A DNA stretch of 64,000 nucleotides, taken from the NCBI RefSeq assembly GCF_004369225.1, contig NZ_QFFZ01000011.1, forward strand, positions 20,244 to 84,243, in the 5' to 3' direction. Positions 8,633 through 18,602 of this stretch are shown here, one piece after another. The stretch's first letter is position 1, and every line of letters starts with the position of its first letter. A program made the translations under genes and the position numbers. The notes beneath the pieces were generated by a model. The model was not told the origin of the DNA and ran no database searches. It was given only the letters and a program-made list of their open reading frames with translations. The DNA is from Pelotomaculum propionicicum (GTDB lineage Bacteria; Bacillota; Desulfotomaculia; Desulfotomaculales; Pelotomaculaceae).

Positions 8633-9229
8633 TTAATTGCTTTTATTCTCTCCGAGCAGCACAGCCACCTGTTCCATAATGGTGTCGCTGGCCTTCTCCC
8701 AATCATCTTTACTGGCCTTTTTGCCGCTATGGCAAACCACCGGTTTACCAACAAAAACTTTTATTTTCCCCCACACGCCTCTGGTGCCGCTCACCGCTAT
8801 GGGCAGCATGGGAACCCCCGCTTTGAAAGCCAGCATTGCCGCGCCGAGGTGGGGTTTTAACATATCATCGGTAGGGTTTCTGGTTCCCTCCGGAAACACA
8901 CCTACCACCTGACCTTCTTTCAGCAGACTGACAGCGGTCCTGATGGCATTACGGTCAGACTTGTCCCGCCGTACCGGGAAAGCTCCCGACGATTTAATCA
9001 CATACCCTACAGCCGGTATTTTAAAAAGCTCCGACTTGGCCATAAAGTGAACTTTTCGTTTAAAAGCACAGATTATTACTACGGGATCCCAGTAGCTGAC
9101 ATGGTTTGCCACCAGGATAATCCCGCCGCTGGCGGGGAGGTTCTCTCTCCCATAAACTTCCCAGCGCCTCAGCACCACCAAAACAATCCGGGCTAGATAT
9201 TTAAGCACCCGGTAAACAATGTTCTCCAT
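8633..9229 (-). CDS. plsC: 1-acyl-sn-glycerol-3-phosphate acyltransferase
   Basis: Transfers an acyl chain to lysophosphatidic acid to make phosphatidic acid at the membrane. The protein is about 198 aa, with an N-terminal hydrophobic helix, the catalytic NHVSYWDP (HX4D motif), the glycerophosphate-binding VFPEGTRNP, and a final LPIAVSGT block. The start is the ATG at 9229, four bases after the cmk stop, with GCAGGG inside the cmk end as ribosome binding site. The longer frame up to 9259 overlaps cmk and is not used. The cmk-plsC-ispH order is common in Firmicutes. Confidence 0.92.
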   Translation of the reverse strand: MENIVYRVLKYLARIVLVVLRRWEVYGRENLPASGGIILVANHVSYWDPVVIICAFKRKVHFMAKSELFKIPAVGYVIKSSGAFPVRRDKSDRNAIRTAVSLLKEGQVVGVFPEGTRNPTDDMLKPHLGAAMLAFKAGVPMLPIAVSGTRGVWGKIKVFVGKPVVCHSGKKASKDDWEKASDTIMEQVAVLLGENKSN

Positions 9230-9233
9230 ATTT

Positions 9234-9908
9234 CTACCCTGCCGGCTGAACTCTGGCAATAATCATATCTGCCACCTGTTCCGCTGTAAAGAAAGTACTG
9301 TCAATGACCTCCGCGTCAGGCGCCTTGGTTAACGGGTCTGCTTCTCTTGTTGAGTCGATCCCGTCTCTTCTGATGATTTCTTCTTCCATCTGTTCTTGAC
9401 TGAAGATACTGCCCTTTACCGCTAGCTCATCCCTGCGCCTTTTTGCTCTTACAGGGGTGGTGGCTGTAAGAAATATTTTTACGGGCGCGTCCGGCAGGAC
9501 AACCGTGCCGATATCGCGTCCCTCCATTACAACCCCGCCTTTTTCAGCCATGGCCTTTTGCAGTTCAACCATTCTCCGCCGCACTGCCGGGACCATAGCC
9601 ACGTAAGAAACATTACCGGATACTTCCGGGCCGCGGATCTCTTCAGAAACGTCCTCATTGTTTAAGAAAACCCTGAGCCTGTCATCCTCACCATTCCGGA
9701 GACTTACCGGTGTGACCCCGGCCAAACGGCCGAGTGCTTCCGGGTCGTGCATGTCCACCCCGTCACGCAGCGCCTGCAGGGTTAAGGCCCTGTACATAGC
9801 GCCGGTGTCTATGTAAATGTAACCAAGTTTTTTCGCTACCAGCTTCGCCACGGTGCTCTTCCCGGCGCCAGCGGGTCCGTCTATGGCTATATTTGGATAA
9901 AGGTTCAT
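9234..9908 (-). CDS. cmk: Cytidylate kinase
   Basis: Phosphorylates CMP and dCMP with ATP. The 224-aa protein has the P-loop GPAGAGKST at residues 11-19, then DTGAMYRALTLQ and the later EGRDIGTVVLPDA that define the family. The next gene, plsC, starts four bases after its stop. It sits downstream of aroA with about 100 bases between, which contain no clear hairpin, so read-through is likely. Confidence 0.95.
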   Translation of the reverse strand: MNLYPNIAIDGPAGAGKSTVAKLVAKKLGYIYIDTGAMYRALTLQALRDGVDMHDPEALGRLAGVTPVSLRNGEDDRLRVFLNNEDVSEEIRGPEVSGNVSYVAMVPAVRRRMVELQKAMAEKGGVVMEGRDIGTVVLPDAPVKIFLTATTPVRAKRRRDELAVKGSIFSQEQMEEEIIRRDGIDSTREADPLTKAPDAEVIDSTFFTAEQVADMIIARVQPAG

Positions 9909-10008
9909 CTGTCAACCCCGTATTGTTAAAAAGTGCGGAACACGGACAATTTCGACGTTTTTAACTTTTTTCCTTTTTTTTATTATTTTATTATAACCGG
10001 ATTACCAT

Positions 10009-11298
10009 CTATAAACTAATGCTTTCCAGTACATTTTTGAACCCCGGAAAAGATATATCAATACAATCAGAGCCTCTTACCAGGGTCTGGCCGGATGCCA
10101 GCAGCCCGGCCACGGCGGCGGCCATGGCGATACGGTGGTCCCCGCCGCTCTCACAGGCACAGCCGTTAAGAGATCGGACCCCTTTGATCGACAACCCGTC
10201 CGCCAGTTCTTCAACCGAAGCCCCGAAACCTGAAAGCAGCCTGGCCGTGCTGGCTATTCTGTTGCTTTCTTTAACTTTCAGCTCAGCGGCGTCCCGGATT
10301 TCGGTCTTGCCCTCCGCCAGCGCTGCAGCAACCGCCAGGACGGGCACCTCGTCAATAAGGCGGGGAATGATCTCTCCGCCCAGTTTTACTCCAGTAAGCT
10401 TGACGGCGGAGCGGACACGGATATCGCCCACAGGCTCGCCCCCCTCCTCGCGCAGGTTTTGCAGCGTTATGTCCGCGCCCATCTCTGAAAGCGCGTCAAT
10501 AATGCCGCTCCTGGCAGGGTTTAAGCCCACACCGGTGATGGTAAGGTCCGAACCCGGAGAAACACAGGCGGCCACCAGCAGGAAAGCCGCCGAGGATATA
10601 TCCCCGGGAACTTTTATAACCTGCCCGGTCAGCCGCGGCAGGCCTTTTACCCGCACACTTTTATCGTCAGCTTCCAGCTCAGCCCCAAAGTGCCTGAGCA
10701 TTCTCTCGGTATGGTCCCTGGAACGGTGCGGTTCGCTGACCACAGTATCCCCTTGGGCAAAAAGTCCGGCAAAAAGTACAGCTGATTTAACCTGCGCGCT
10801 GGCTACCGGTGAATTATAGCAAATTGGCCGCAGTTTTCCACCATGCACTGCCAGGGGAGCCAGCCTGCCGCCCTGCCTGCCTTCAATATGAGCCCCCATC
10901 AGGCGCAGGGGTTCCGTCACCCTGGCCATGGGGCGCCGGCGCAGGGAATCGTCTCCGGTTATAACACTGAAGAATTTTTGCCCGGCCAGAATACCCAGGG
11001 CAAGACGCATGGTTGTTCCAGAATTTCCCGCATCCAGAACATCGCCGGGTTCCTGCAAACCTGCCAACCCGCGGCCAATCACCCTGACCATGCCCTCTGC
11101 CGGGCCTTCTATGACCACACCCAGTTTTCTAAAGCAGTTTATAGTGGAAAGACAGTCCTCGCCGGGCAGAAAGTTATAAATCAGCGTTTCCCCCTCCGCC
11201 AGAGCGCCGATCATCACTGCCCGGTGAGAAATGGATTTGTCGCCGGGCACGGTCACGGTACCGCGCAGCCCTCCGGTTGGCTGGATCACCATGTCCAT
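10009..11298 (-). CDS. aroA: 3-phosphoshikimate 1-carboxyvinyltransferase (EPSP synthase)
   Basis: Joins PEP to shikimate-3-phosphate in the shikimate pathway. Visible family motifs are [10 protein letters not shown] near the N-terminus, [12 protein letters not shown] (PEP site) and VKESNRIA near residue 345. The start at ATG 11298 is six bases after AAGGTG; the GTG at 11307 lies inside that ribosome binding site and is less likely. Length about 429 aa, as expected. The gene follows tyrA with about 115 bases between them that contain a palindromic repeat. Confidence 0.94.
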   Translation of the reverse strand: MDMVIQPTGGLRGTVTVPGDKSISHRAVMIGALAEGETLIYNFLPGEDCLSTINCFRKLGVVIEGPAEGMVRVIGRGLAGLQEPGDVLDAGNSGTTMRLALGILAGQKFFSVITGDDSLRRRPMARVTEPLRLMGAHIEGRQGGRLAPLAVHGGKLRPICYNSPVASAQVKSAVLFAGLFAQGDTVVSEPHRSRDHTERMLRHFGAELEADDKSVRVKGLPRLTGQVIKVPGDISSAAFLLVAACVSPGSDLTITGVGLNPARSGIIDALSEMGADITLQNLREEGGEPVGDIRVRSAVKLTGVKLGGEIIPRLIDEVPVLAVAAALAEGKTEIRDAAELKVKESNRIASTARLLSGFGASVEELADGLSIKGVRSLNGCACESGGDHRIAMAAAVAGLLASGQTLVRGSDCIDISFPGFKNVLESISL

Positions 11299-11342
11299 AG
11301 CACTCACCTTCTACTCCTGTATGATTTAACTCAAGCTACAAT

Positions 11343-11416
11343 TTCGAATAAATTCGAACCTAACAACAGGTCGCATTCAACAGTAAATGAGACAGGAGAA
11401 CCGTCCCCTTGTCTCA
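11343..11416. repeat. Intergenic palindromic repeats between tyrA and aroA
   Basis: Two motifs lie side by side. TTCGAATAAATTCGAACCTA (from 11343) is close to a motif at 46034-46054. TGAGACAGGAGAACCG with a downstream TGTCTCA (about 11388-11416) is a hairpin with a 7-bp stem around a CCGTCCCC core. Both occur in intergenic DNA and look like small dispersed palindromes. The second begins right at the tyrA stop and could affect 3' RNA processing. Confidence 0.55.
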
Positions 11417-12517
11417 CCTTTTACGCACTTTATAGCCTTTTTCTCCAAGCACCTTTACGGCGCCTTCCTGCTCCTCAGCGGTGGCGAACCCCAAACGGAT
11501 AGTGCCGCCTTCTCCTTCACGCACTCTTAAAATTTCGATGTCAAAAACGTTCAGGCCCTCCTGGGCCAGGAAGGAAGTAAAACGGGCAATAACACCCGGC
11601 TGGTCGGGCACATTGAGCAGTACTTCGAAAAGCGCCGGCAGGTACCCTTTGGTCTTAGCCGGCAGAGTGGAGCGGACTGCCCTGGCGCTTTCCAGCCTGG
11701 CCAGAATTAAATCTTCGTTTTCCTGTTCTATGGCGTTTTCAAAAAGATCAAGTTCTCCCCTGAAGCGGCGGATCATTTCCAACAGCTGTGTTTTGTTGGC
11801 TATAAAGATATCCCGCCACATTAAAGGGCTGCTCGCGGCGATCCTGGTGGTATCCCGGAACCCTCCCGCCGCCAGGGGCAAAACCCCCTCGCTGTCAGGT
11901 GTCAGCAAGGCGGTATTGACCAGTGAAGCGGCCAGCAGGTGGGGAAGGTGGCTGACTGCCGCCACCACCTGGTCATGCCGCTCCGGTGTCATCTCAATGA
12001 CCTTGCCGCCGACGCCTCCAGCCAGTTGCCGCCCCGCCTCAAGAGCCGCGGGGGGTGTTTTGTCAGTGGGGGTGATGATATAAAAGGCGTTCTCAAACAG
12101 GTAGGGGTCGGCCCCTTTGACGCCGCCCTGCTCCGAACCCGCCATGGGGTGGCCGCCGATGAAATTGACGCCCGGGGGCAAAATGCTTTCCGCCCCACGC
12201 ACTATCCCCGCTTTTGTGCTGCCCACATCTGTCACCACAACGCCGGGAGACAGGCGCGGCATTATTTGTGCCAGCACCGGGATGGTAGCGCTGACCGGGG
12301 TGGCGATAATTACCAGGTCCGCGCCTGCGACCCCTTCAGCCGGAGTTGCGGCAAAGCGCTGCACCGCGCCGAGTTCAACGGCAAGACGCAGGTTTTCAAG
12401 CCTGGACCCTGACCCGACCACTTCACCGGCCAGTTTCCTGGCGCAAAGAGACATGCCGAGTGAGCCGCCGATCAGGCCTACCCCTATTATAGCCACCCGG
12501 TTAAACACCGGTTTCAA
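11414..12517 (-). CDS. tyrA: Prephenate dehydrogenase with C-terminal ACT domain
   Basis: Converts prephenate to 4-hydroxyphenylpyruvate for tyrosine. The NAD-binding motif VGLIGGSLG is near residues 13-21, [12 protein letters not shown] marks the active-site region, and a C-terminal ACT-type domain (about residues 293-367, [15 protein letters not shown]) suggests tyrosine feedback control. The 367-aa length fits the family. The start overlaps the aroF stop by four bases (ATGA), so the two genes are translationally coupled. Confidence 0.94.
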   Translation of the reverse strand: MKPVFNRVAIIGVGLIGGSLGMSLCARKLAGEVVGSGSRLENLRLAVELGAVQRFAATPAEGVAGADLVIIATPVSATIPVLAQIMPRLSPGVVVTDVGSTKAGIVRGAESILPPGVNFIGGHPMAGSEQGGVKGADPYLFENAFYIITPTDKTPPAALEAGRQLAGGVGGKVIEMTPERHDQVVAAVSHLPHLLAASLVNTALLTPDSEGVLPLAAGGFRDTTRIAASSPLMWRDIFIANKTQLLEMIRRFRGELDLFENAIEQENEDLILARLESARAVRSTLPAKTKGYLPALFEVLLNVPDQPGVIARFTSFLAQEGLNVFDIEILRVREGEGGTIRLGFATAEEQEGAVKVLGEKGYKVRKR

Positions 12518-13530
12518 GGCATTTTCCTCCCAGTTACCTCCACCATCCGCCTTAGATCCGCCATCATTCCAGCAAAGTTCTCAGGCGTCAGGGACTGCGG
12601 GCCGTCACAGAGCGCTTCAATTGGATTGGGGTGCACTTCAATCATCAGCCCGTCGGCGCCGGCGGCGATAGCCGCCCTGGCCATAGGCGTCACAAAACGC
12701 CATTTGCCTATGGCATGGCTGGGGTCAACAATAACCGGCAGGTGAGACAGGTGTTTTACCACCGGCACAGATGTCAGGTCCAGTGTGTTTCTGGTATAGG
12801 TCTCAAAACTGCGTATGCCTCTCTCACACAAAATTACATTGTAGTTGCCGCCGGACATGATGTATTCAGCCGCCATCAGCCACTCTTCAATTGTGGCGGA
12901 GGGCCCCCTTTTCAGCACAACAGGTTTATCAATCTTGGCCACTTCCCGCAGCAGAAAGAAATTTTGCATATTGCGGGCACCGATCTGCAGAATATCCGCA
13001 TACTGCGCAACCACAGGCAGCGTTTTGGCATCCATAACTTCAGTCACGATCAGCAGGCCGGTGGCCGCGCGGGCTTCCGCCAGCAGTTCCAGGCCTTCTT
13101 CCTCCAGGCCCTGGAAGGAGTAAGGGGAAGTCCTCGGCTTGTAAGCGCCGCCCCGCAGGATAGTAGCCCCGGCCTCCTTGACAATGCGCGCGGCGCTGAG
13201 CAGTTGCTCCCTGCTTTCAACGGCACAGGGCCCGGCCATGACATGGACCGTTTCCCCTCCTATTTCCAGGTTGCCTACCCTGATCACCGTTCCCTCTTCA
13301 TGAAAAGTCCTGCTGGCCAGTTTATAAGGCCGGAGGATGGGAACGACTTTTTCCACGCCTGGCATTGCCTCCAGGTCAAGCTCTATTAAATGGCCTTTAT
13401 CACCGATAGCGCCGATAATTGTGCGTTCAACACCGCGTGAAAGGTGAATCTGGAAACCCAGTTTTTCCAGGCGAATTATTACCGCTTCTATCTCGTCATC
13501 ACCGGCGCGGTGATTCATTACCAGAATCAT
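12514..13530 (-). CDS. aroF: 3-deoxy-7-phosphoheptulonate synthase
   Basis: First enzyme of the shikimate pathway; condenses PEP and erythrose-4-phosphate. This is the type I-beta form: an N-terminal regulatory ferredoxin-like domain (about residues 1-70) precedes the barrel, which shows [24 protein letters not shown] and VDPSHAIG. The start is the ATG at 13530 ([10 protein letters not shown]) after a G-rich stretch. The longer frame to 13617 runs into the leader terminator and is rejected. Length about 338 aa. It is the first gene of the aroF-tyrA-aroA-cmk-plsC run, preceded by a structured leader. Confidence 0.94.
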   Translation of the reverse strand: MILVMNHRAGDDEIEAVIIRLEKLGFQIHLSRGVERTIIGAIGDKGHLIELDLEAMPGVEKVVPILRPYKLASRTFHEEGTVIRVGNLEIGGETVHVMAGPCAVESREQLLSAARIVKEAGATILRGGAYKPRTSPYSFQGLEEEGLELLAEARAATGLLIVTEVMDAKTLPVVAQYADILQIGARNMQNFFLLREVAKIDKPVVLKRGPSATIEEWLMAAEYIMSGGNYNVILCERGIRSFETYTRNTLDLTSVPVVKHLSHLPVIVDPSHAIGKWRFVTPMARAAIAAGADGLMIEVHPNPIEALCDGPQSLTPENFAGMMADLRRMVEVTGRKMP

Positions 13531-13583
13531 TTTGCAGGTCCCCCCGTTCCGTATAATAATTAATAATCCTATTATTTCACAAA

Positions 13584-13619
13584 TGCAAAAAACAAAAAGC
13601 ACTCCCAAGAGGAGCACTT
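13584..13619 (-). terminator. Intrinsic terminator upstream of aroF
   Basis: On the minus strand AAGTGCTCC and GGAGTGCTT form a 9-bp stem with a tandem G-U wobble and a 5-nt loop, followed by TTTTTGTTTTTT. It lies about 55 bases before the aroF start, so it either ends a small RNA or attenuates aroF. Confidence 0.8.
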
Positions 13620-13757
13620 AATCAGACCATAAGCATATACTTACCGCCTCCCCTGCCGTTCTGCCGTACTTCTCGTGTTGTCTCCCCGGAGCGCCCGCAG
13701 GCTTAAGCCCCGGGGCCATAAACCGTCCTGCAATCCAACAAAAAACAATAGACCAGA
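13584..13757 (-). ncRNA. Candidate structured leader or small RNA upstream of aroF
   Basis: A transcript from the promoter at 13761-13789 would run about 170 nt to the terminator at 13584-13619. It contains a GC-rich nest of complementary segments (CCCCGG ... CCGGGG enclosing GGCTTAAGCC, and TTGTTG with CAACA) and no convincing ORF. It could be an attenuating leader of aroF or an independent small RNA of 6S-RNA size. I see no T-box motif and no triplet array. Its identity is open. Confidence 0.4.
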
Positions 13758-13760
13758 TTT

Positions 13761-13789
13761 ATCTTAGCATACAAATGGCAAAAATGGCA
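13761..13789 (-). promoter_or_regulatory. Sigma-70-type promoter before the aroF leader
   Basis: On the minus strand TTGCCA is separated by 18 bases from TAAGAT, which is preceded by TG one base upstream (extended -10). It directs transcription toward aroF through the structured leader and begins just after trpA ends. Confidence 0.6.
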
Positions 13790-13814
13790 ATAAGCATCTC
13801 TGCCGGCTCCGGTG

Positions 13815-14624
13815 TTAAGCCGTGTCCAGCATGTTTTTCATACTCCTCACCAGCGCCCCCGCCGCCGGTCCGGCCGCGCCGGCATCCCTGCTGCCGGCAA
13901 TGATCTTAACCAGGGCGCTGCCGACCACCACCGCGTCACAATACACCGCCGCACGCGCGGCCTGCTCCGGCCCGGCAATGCCGAAACCTACCGCCAGGGG
14001 CAGGTTTGCAAAGCGGCGCACCCGGCTGGTGAAAGCTGCCAGGTCCGTTTTTATTTCCTCCCTGACCCCGGTCACACCGGTCACGGAAACACAGTAGATG
14101 AAGCCCCGCGCGTCCGAGGCTATTTTAACAAGCCTGTGCTCAGTCGTAGTCGGCGCCACCAGGGGAATCAGGTCAAGGCCGGCCTTGGCCGCCTCCCGCC
14201 GCAGCGGGCCCGACTCTTCATGCGGCAGGTCGGGAATAATCAGCCCGTTTACCCCTGTCGCCGCGGCATTGCCGGCGAATTTGCCAACACCGTATTTGTA
14301 GACAGGGTTATAATAGCCCATCAGTACAATGGGGACACTGCAGTGCTGTCTTATCTCTCCAACCGCTCCGAATATTTTATCTATTGTTGTCCCTGCGGCT
14401 ATGGCCCGGGCGGAGGCCTGCTGGATTACCGGGCCGTCGGCCAGGGGATCTGAATAAGGTATGCCCAGTTCAATAATATCCGCGCCGGCTGCTGCCAGGT
14501 GCTTTGCTATAACTACCGTACCGGCCAGGTCCGGGTCACCCGCTGTGATAAATGTAATGAGGCCCTTTTTCCCTGCCCGGCGCAGCTTCTCCAGGCATGC
14601 TGTAATCCTGCTTTCGCCTCTCAT
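13815..14624 (-). CDS. trpA: Tryptophan synthase alpha chain
   Basis: Cleaves indole-3-glycerol phosphate to indole and glyceraldehyde-3-phosphate. The 269-aa protein has the catalytic residues E52 ([10 protein letters not shown]) and D63 (LADGP), and ends with the usual phosphate-binding glycines ([16 protein letters not shown]). Its start overlaps the trpB stop by four bases (ATGA). It is the last gene of the trpD-C-B-A block. Confidence 0.95.
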   Translation of the reverse strand: MRGESRITACLEKLRRAGKKGLITFITAGDPDLAGTVVIAKHLAAAGADIIELGIPYSDPLADGPVIQQASARAIAAGTTIDKIFGAVGEIRQHCSVPIVLMGYYNPVYKYGVGKFAGNAAATGVNGLIIPDLPHEESGPLRREAAKAGLDLIPLVAPTTTEHRLVKIASDARGFIYCVSVTGVTGVREEIKTDLAAFTSRVRRFANLPLAVGFGIAGPEQAARAAVYCDAVVVGSALVKIIAGSRDAGAAGPAAGALVRSMKNMLDTA

Positions 14625-15826
14625 ATGTTCACCCCCGCTGATCCCGCAATAGCCGGGATATCCTTATCACCACGCCCCGAAAGGTTCACCACGATCATAC
14701 TCTCTGCCGGCAGGGAAGGCGCCATTTTGACGGCCTCGGCCAGGGCATGCGCGCTTTCCAGGGCCGGTATGATGCCGTCTGTCCGGCAGAGCAGGTGAAA
14801 GGCCGCCAGCGCCTCCTTATCGGTGGCGGTGGTGTAAACTACCCTGCCGGCGTCTTTTAGGTAAGCGTGTTCGGGGCCCACACTCGGGTAGTCCAGCCCG
14901 GCGGATATGGAGTGGGCGTTTTGGACCTGACCGTTTTCATCCTGCAGGATATAACTTAGCGACCCGTGCAGCACCCCGGCGCTGCCGCGGCTCAGAGTTG
15001 CCGCGTGCTCACCGGTGTCCAGGCCGCGCCCGGCGGCTTCGACCCCGATTAGCCTGACTCCTGTTTCGTTTAGGAACGGGTAAAAGATGCCCATAGCGTT
15101 GCTGCCGCCCCCCACGCAGGCAACGATAAAATCGGGCAGGCGGCCCGCTTCCCGCACAGTCTGGGCCTTTACCTCCACGCCTATGACCGACTGGAAATCC
15201 CTGACCATCTCAGGGTACGGGTGGGGTCCGGCCACTGAGCCGATCAGATAGTAGGTATCACGCACGCTGGTCACCCAGTCGCGGATGGCCTCGTTCATGG
15301 CGTCTTTCAGTGTTTTGCTGCCGTCGGAAACAGGTATCACCTCTGCTCCCAGCAGCCGCATCCTGAAAACATTCGGGCTCTGACGCCTGATATCTTCCTC
15401 ACCCATGTAAACGGCGCATGACAAACTGAACAACGCGGCAGCCGTGGCCGCGGCGACGCCGTGCTGGCCCGCTCCTGTCTCGGCGATCACCCTCTTTTTG
15501 CCCATGCGGCGGGCTAAAAGAATCTGCCCGATAGTGTTATTGATCTTATGGGCGCCGGTATGGTTGAGATCTTCCCTTTTAAGGTAGATCCTGGCCCCGC
15601 CGCAGTGTTTTGTGAGACCCTCGGCGAAGTAAAGCGGTGAAGGCCTGCCGACGTAATGTTTCAGGTAATACTCCAGTTCCCCTATAAATTCAGGGTCGTT
15701 TTTTATGTTACGGTACGCCTGCTCCAGTTCCTCCAGCGCCGGCATTAAAGTCTCCGGCACGAAACGCCCCCCGTAACCACCGTAATAGCCCCTGTTGTCC
15801 GGGAAAGCATCTCCGGCATAATTCAT
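14621..15826 (-). CDS. trpB: Tryptophan synthase beta chain
   Basis: PLP enzyme that condenses indole with serine. The 401-aa protein has K94 in [21 protein letters not shown] and the phosphate-binding [10 protein letters not shown]. This is the standard TrpB1 form that pairs with TrpA, matching the coupled neighbour. Only 62 bases separate it from trpC, where trpF would normally be found. Confidence 0.96.
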   Translation of the reverse strand: MNYAGDAFPDNRGYYGGYGGRFVPETLMPALEELEQAYRNIKNDPEFIGELEYYLKHYVGRPSPLYFAEGLTKHCGGARIYLKREDLNHTGAHKINNTIGQILLARRMGKKRVIAETGAGQHGVAAATAAALFSLSCAVYMGEEDIRRQSPNVFRMRLLGAEVIPVSDGSKTLKDAMNEAIRDWVTSVRDTYYLIGSVAGPHPYPEMVRDFQSVIGVEVKAQTVREAGRLPDFIVACVGGGSNAMGIFYPFLNETGVRLIGVEAAGRGLDTGEHAATLSRGSAGVLHGSLSYILQDENGQVQNAHSISAGLDYPSVGPEHAYLKDAGRVVYTTATDKEALAAFHLLCRTDGIIPALESAHALAEAVKMAPSLPAESMIVVNLSGRGDKDIPAIAGSAGVNI

Positions 15827-15888
15827 AAGTTATCACATCCCCTTTGCCTATCGAAAGCGCGGCAGTATTTATCTTTCATTTGCCTGTG

Positions 15889-16680
15889 TCAACCGCCGGC
15901 CCGGAAATCTGTCAACTTGATTAAACCCTGTCCCGGTTCGGCACAGCGCACCAGTGCCTCACCCACCAGCGCGGCGTGCACCCCTCGTTCTTTCAGCCTC
16001 AAAATATCGCCCTTATTTTTAATCCCGCTTTCTGAAACAACTGTAATTTTGTTTAAATCGATAAGGTCAATCAAGTTGAAGGTCACGCTCAAATCAGTTA
16101 CAAAATTGTGCAGATTACGGTTGTTAATCCCGATAATTTCCGCACCGTACGCCAGTGCCTGGCTGAGTTCCCGCTCCGTATGAACCTCCACCAGGCAGGA
16201 CAGGCCCAGGTCGCCGGCTAATTTGGTCAATTCCGCCAGCAGAGCGGGAGAAAGTGCGGCCACGATCAAAAGCACGGCATCGGCACCCAGCGCACGGGAT
16301 TCGTAAATCTGATAAGGATCTATGATGAAGTCCTTTCTTAAAACGGGTATACGCACCGCTCTTTTAACTAAAACAAGGTGACACGGGTGACCCAGAAAAA
16401 ATTTCTCCTCGGTGAGGACCGATATGGCGGCAGCGCCGGCCTGTTCGTATGCTGCCACTATTTTTACCGGATTATAGTTTTTACACAGGATGCCTTTAGA
16501 AGGAGACGCTTTTTTGGTCTCGGCAATAACTGCAAGCTCTCCGGAGCGCCGTATGGACGGCGCCAGCGGCAGCGGCGCCGGCAGGCCCTGCGCCGCCTTT
16601 TCTAATTCATTAAGAGGCATTATTCTTTTGCGGCTGGCCAGTTCCGCTCTTTTATGGGCCAGGATACGGTCAAGGATCAT
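15889..16680 (-). CDS. trpC: Indole-3-glycerol phosphate synthase
   Basis: Closes the indole ring from CdRP. The 263-aa length is that of a monofunctional TrpC, with no fused TrpF domain. Motifs KKASPSKGIL, VLRKDFIIDPYQI and EIIGINNRNL are clear, the last two carrying catalytic Lys, Glu and Asn positions. It overlaps trpD by four bases. Confidence 0.95.
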   Translation of the reverse strand: MILDRILAHKRAELASRKRIMPLNELEKAAQGLPAPLPLAPSIRRSGELAVIAETKKASPSKGILCKNYNPVKIVAAYEQAGAAAISVLTEEKFFLGHPCHLVLVKRAVRIPVLRKDFIIDPYQIYESRALGADAVLLIVAALSPALLAELTKLAGDLGLSCLVEVHTERELSQALAYGAEIIGINNRNLHNFVTDLSVTFNLIDLIDLNKITVVSESGIKNKGDILRLKERGVHAALVGEALVRCAEPGQGLIKLTDFRAGG

Positions 16681-17711
16681 TGGGAGACCGCTTCTTTAGG
16701 CGACAGGCGCCTGGTTGTTTCAATCAAATCTTTGAGTTTGCGCATGGCGGCCCCGGAATCAATACTTGACGCGGCCATTTCCAGGCCTTCTGAAATCCCC
16801 CGGGCCTTACCGCCCGCCACCAAACCCAGAGCCGAGTTTAACACCACCGCATCGCGGCGCGGGCCTTTCTCACCCTCCAGAACCGAGCGGGTAATATCAG
16901 CGTTTTCTTTCGGCGTCCCCCCGGCTAAATCAGCAACAGGGGCATATTTGAAACCAAACCGGGCAGGGTCCAGAGTACCTTTGCGCACGGACCCGTCTTT
17001 AACTTCACAGATCACGGAAGTACCGGCCAGGGAAACCTCATCCAGGCCTCCGGCCCCGTGCACCACAAAGGAACGGGACGAACCCAGCCTGGCCAGCACC
17101 CTGGCCAGCACCTCGGTAAGCGTCGGGCTGTAGACACCCAGCACCTGCGCTCTCGCTCCGGCGGGATTGGTCAGCGGGCCGAGAATATTAAAAATGGTCC
17201 TGATCCCTATTTCGCGGCGGGGTCCCGCGGCGTAACCCATCGCACGGTGCAGTACCGGCGCAAAAAGAAATGCGATGCCTGCCTCAGCCAGGCACTCCTC
17301 CATAGCGGCATGGTCCAGGTCGACCCTGACGCCCAGCTCTTCCAGCACATCGGCGCTGCCGCTGCGGCTGGACACCGACCGGTTGCCGTGCTTGGCGACA
17401 GGCACACCCGCCCCCGCCACTACAAAGGCAGCGGTTGTAGAAATGTTAAAAGTGCCTGAACCATCGCCTCCGGTACCACAGGTGTCCACCAAAACCGGGT
17501 AGCTGGATTTGACCGGCGTTGACATGCGCCTCATCACCCTGGCAAAACCGGTGATTTCCTCCACTGTTTCCCCTTTAAGGTGCATGGCTGTAAGCAGTGA
17601 AGCAATCTGGGCGGGGCTGGCCTCCCCTTTCATAATCTGTTCCATTACGGCAACGGCCTCTTCTTCCGCCAGGTGCCGCCCTGAAACAACCTTCCTGATA
17701 GCTGTCTTCAT
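16677..17711 (-). CDS. trpD: Anthranilate phosphoribosyltransferase
   Basis: Attaches phosphoribose from PRPP to anthranilate. The 344-aa protein has the PRPP-binding CGTGGDGSGTFN at about residues 78-89 and KHGNRSVSS, both typical. The start is the ATG at 17711, nine bases after AGGAGG; the longer frame to 17774 precedes this site and is not used. It heads the trpD-C-B-A block and is separated from trpG by a 200-base palindromic repeat. Confidence 0.95.
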   Translation of the reverse strand: MKTAIRKVVSGRHLAEEEAVAVMEQIMKGEASPAQIASLLTAMHLKGETVEEITGFARVMRRMSTPVKSSYPVLVDTCGTGGDGSGTFNISTTAAFVVAGAGVPVAKHGNRSVSSRSGSADVLEELGVRVDLDHAAMEECLAEAGIAFLFAPVLHRAMGYAAGPRREIGIRTIFNILGPLTNPAGARAQVLGVYSPTLTEVLARVLARLGSSRSFVVHGAGGLDEVSLAGTSVICEVKDGSVRKGTLDPARFGFKYAPVADLAGGTPKENADITRSVLEGEKGPRRDAVVLNSALGLVAGGKARGISEGLEMAASSIDSGAAMRKLKDLIETTRRLSPKEAVSQ

Positions 17712-17805
17712 CTCAGCTTTCCTCCTCTCAACTTGCTCAGCTTTATTATGATTATTCCTTTTACTCAGCAACACCTTAAGATTGTCTTGTAAATCTTATG
17801 TCAAT

Positions 17806-18007
17806 AAACAAATTGACAGGATTTACAAGATTATAAGGATTTACAGGATTTTATAAATAAATGAAGACATATATTGATTATTCCTTTAGCATTGAAACCT
17901 TTAATGTTATCCTGAAAAACTTTTGTAAATAAGAATTCTCAATAAAAATTTAATTTTATAATCCTGTTAATTTTCTAAAATCCTGTTAATCCTGTCCATT
18001 TGTTTTA
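17806..18007. repeat. Palindromic intergenic repeat, copy 2
   Basis: Same ends as the element at 705-930: AAACAAATTGACAGG at the left and a near-perfect complement at the right, with ACAGGATT / AATCCTGT iterations just inside and an AT-rich centre. It sits between trpG and trpD, splitting the trp genes into two blocks, and fills most of the 327-base gap there. No ORF or promoter is evident. Confidence 0.75.
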
Positions 18008-18038
18008 TCTTTACTGAGCCAACGAATCAATCATTTTT

Positions 18039-18602
18039 TTAGTATTCCAAAAAGTTGCGCAGCAGGCTGTGACCGTACTCGGTAAGGATTGATTCCGGGT
18101 GAAACTGCACCCCTTCCACACGGTACAGGCGGTGGCGCAGCCCCATAATCTCGCCTTCCCCGGTCCAGGCGGTAACTTCCAGGCAGTCGGGCAGGCTGTC
18201 TGTATCGACTATTAATGAATGGTACCTCGTGGCGTTAAACGGTGACGGTATGGCACGGAAGATAGTCCTGCCGTCATGCTGGATAGGAGAAGTTTTTCCG
18301 TGCATCAGCCTGGCCGCCCGCACCACCATGCCGCCGAAAGCCTGACCTATGGCCTGGTGGCCCAGGCAAACCCCGAGGATGGGGACACTGCCGGCAAAAC
18401 GCGCAATCACCGCCAGAGAGATGCCGGCCTGGTCAGGTGAACAGGGCCCCGGCGAAATGACAATTGCTTCCGGCCGCAGTTCCTCTATCTGCTCGCAGGT
18501 AATCCTGTCATTGCGGACAATTTTTACCTCCCTGCCCAGTTCACCCAGGTACTGGACCAGATTGTAAGTGAAAGAATCGTAGTTGTCGATCATCAAGATC
18601 AC
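18039..18602 (-). CDS. trpG: Anthranilate synthase, glutamine amidotransferase component
   Basis: Supplies ammonia from glutamine to TrpE. The 187-aa protein has the class I triad: C79 in [11 protein letters not shown] and His-Glu in [10 protein letters not shown]. The N-terminal [19 protein letters not shown] is typical. It abuts trpE with no gap. In B. subtilis the equivalent protein also serves folate synthesis; that could hold here but cannot be seen. Confidence 0.94.
   Translation of the reverse strand: MILMIDNYDSFTYNLVQYLGELGREVKIVRNDRITCEQIEELRPEAIVISPGPCSPDQAGISLAVIARFAGSVPILGVCLGHQAIGQAFGGMVVRAARLMHGKTSPIQHDGRTIFRAIPSPFNATRYHSLIVDTDSLPDCLEVTAWTGEGEIMGLRHRLYRVEGVQFHPESILTEYGHSLLRNFLEY

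Noticed and set aside
13584..13789. T-box or TRAP site before aroF
   Set aside because: No T-box antiterminator sequence and no periodic GAG/UAG triplets.
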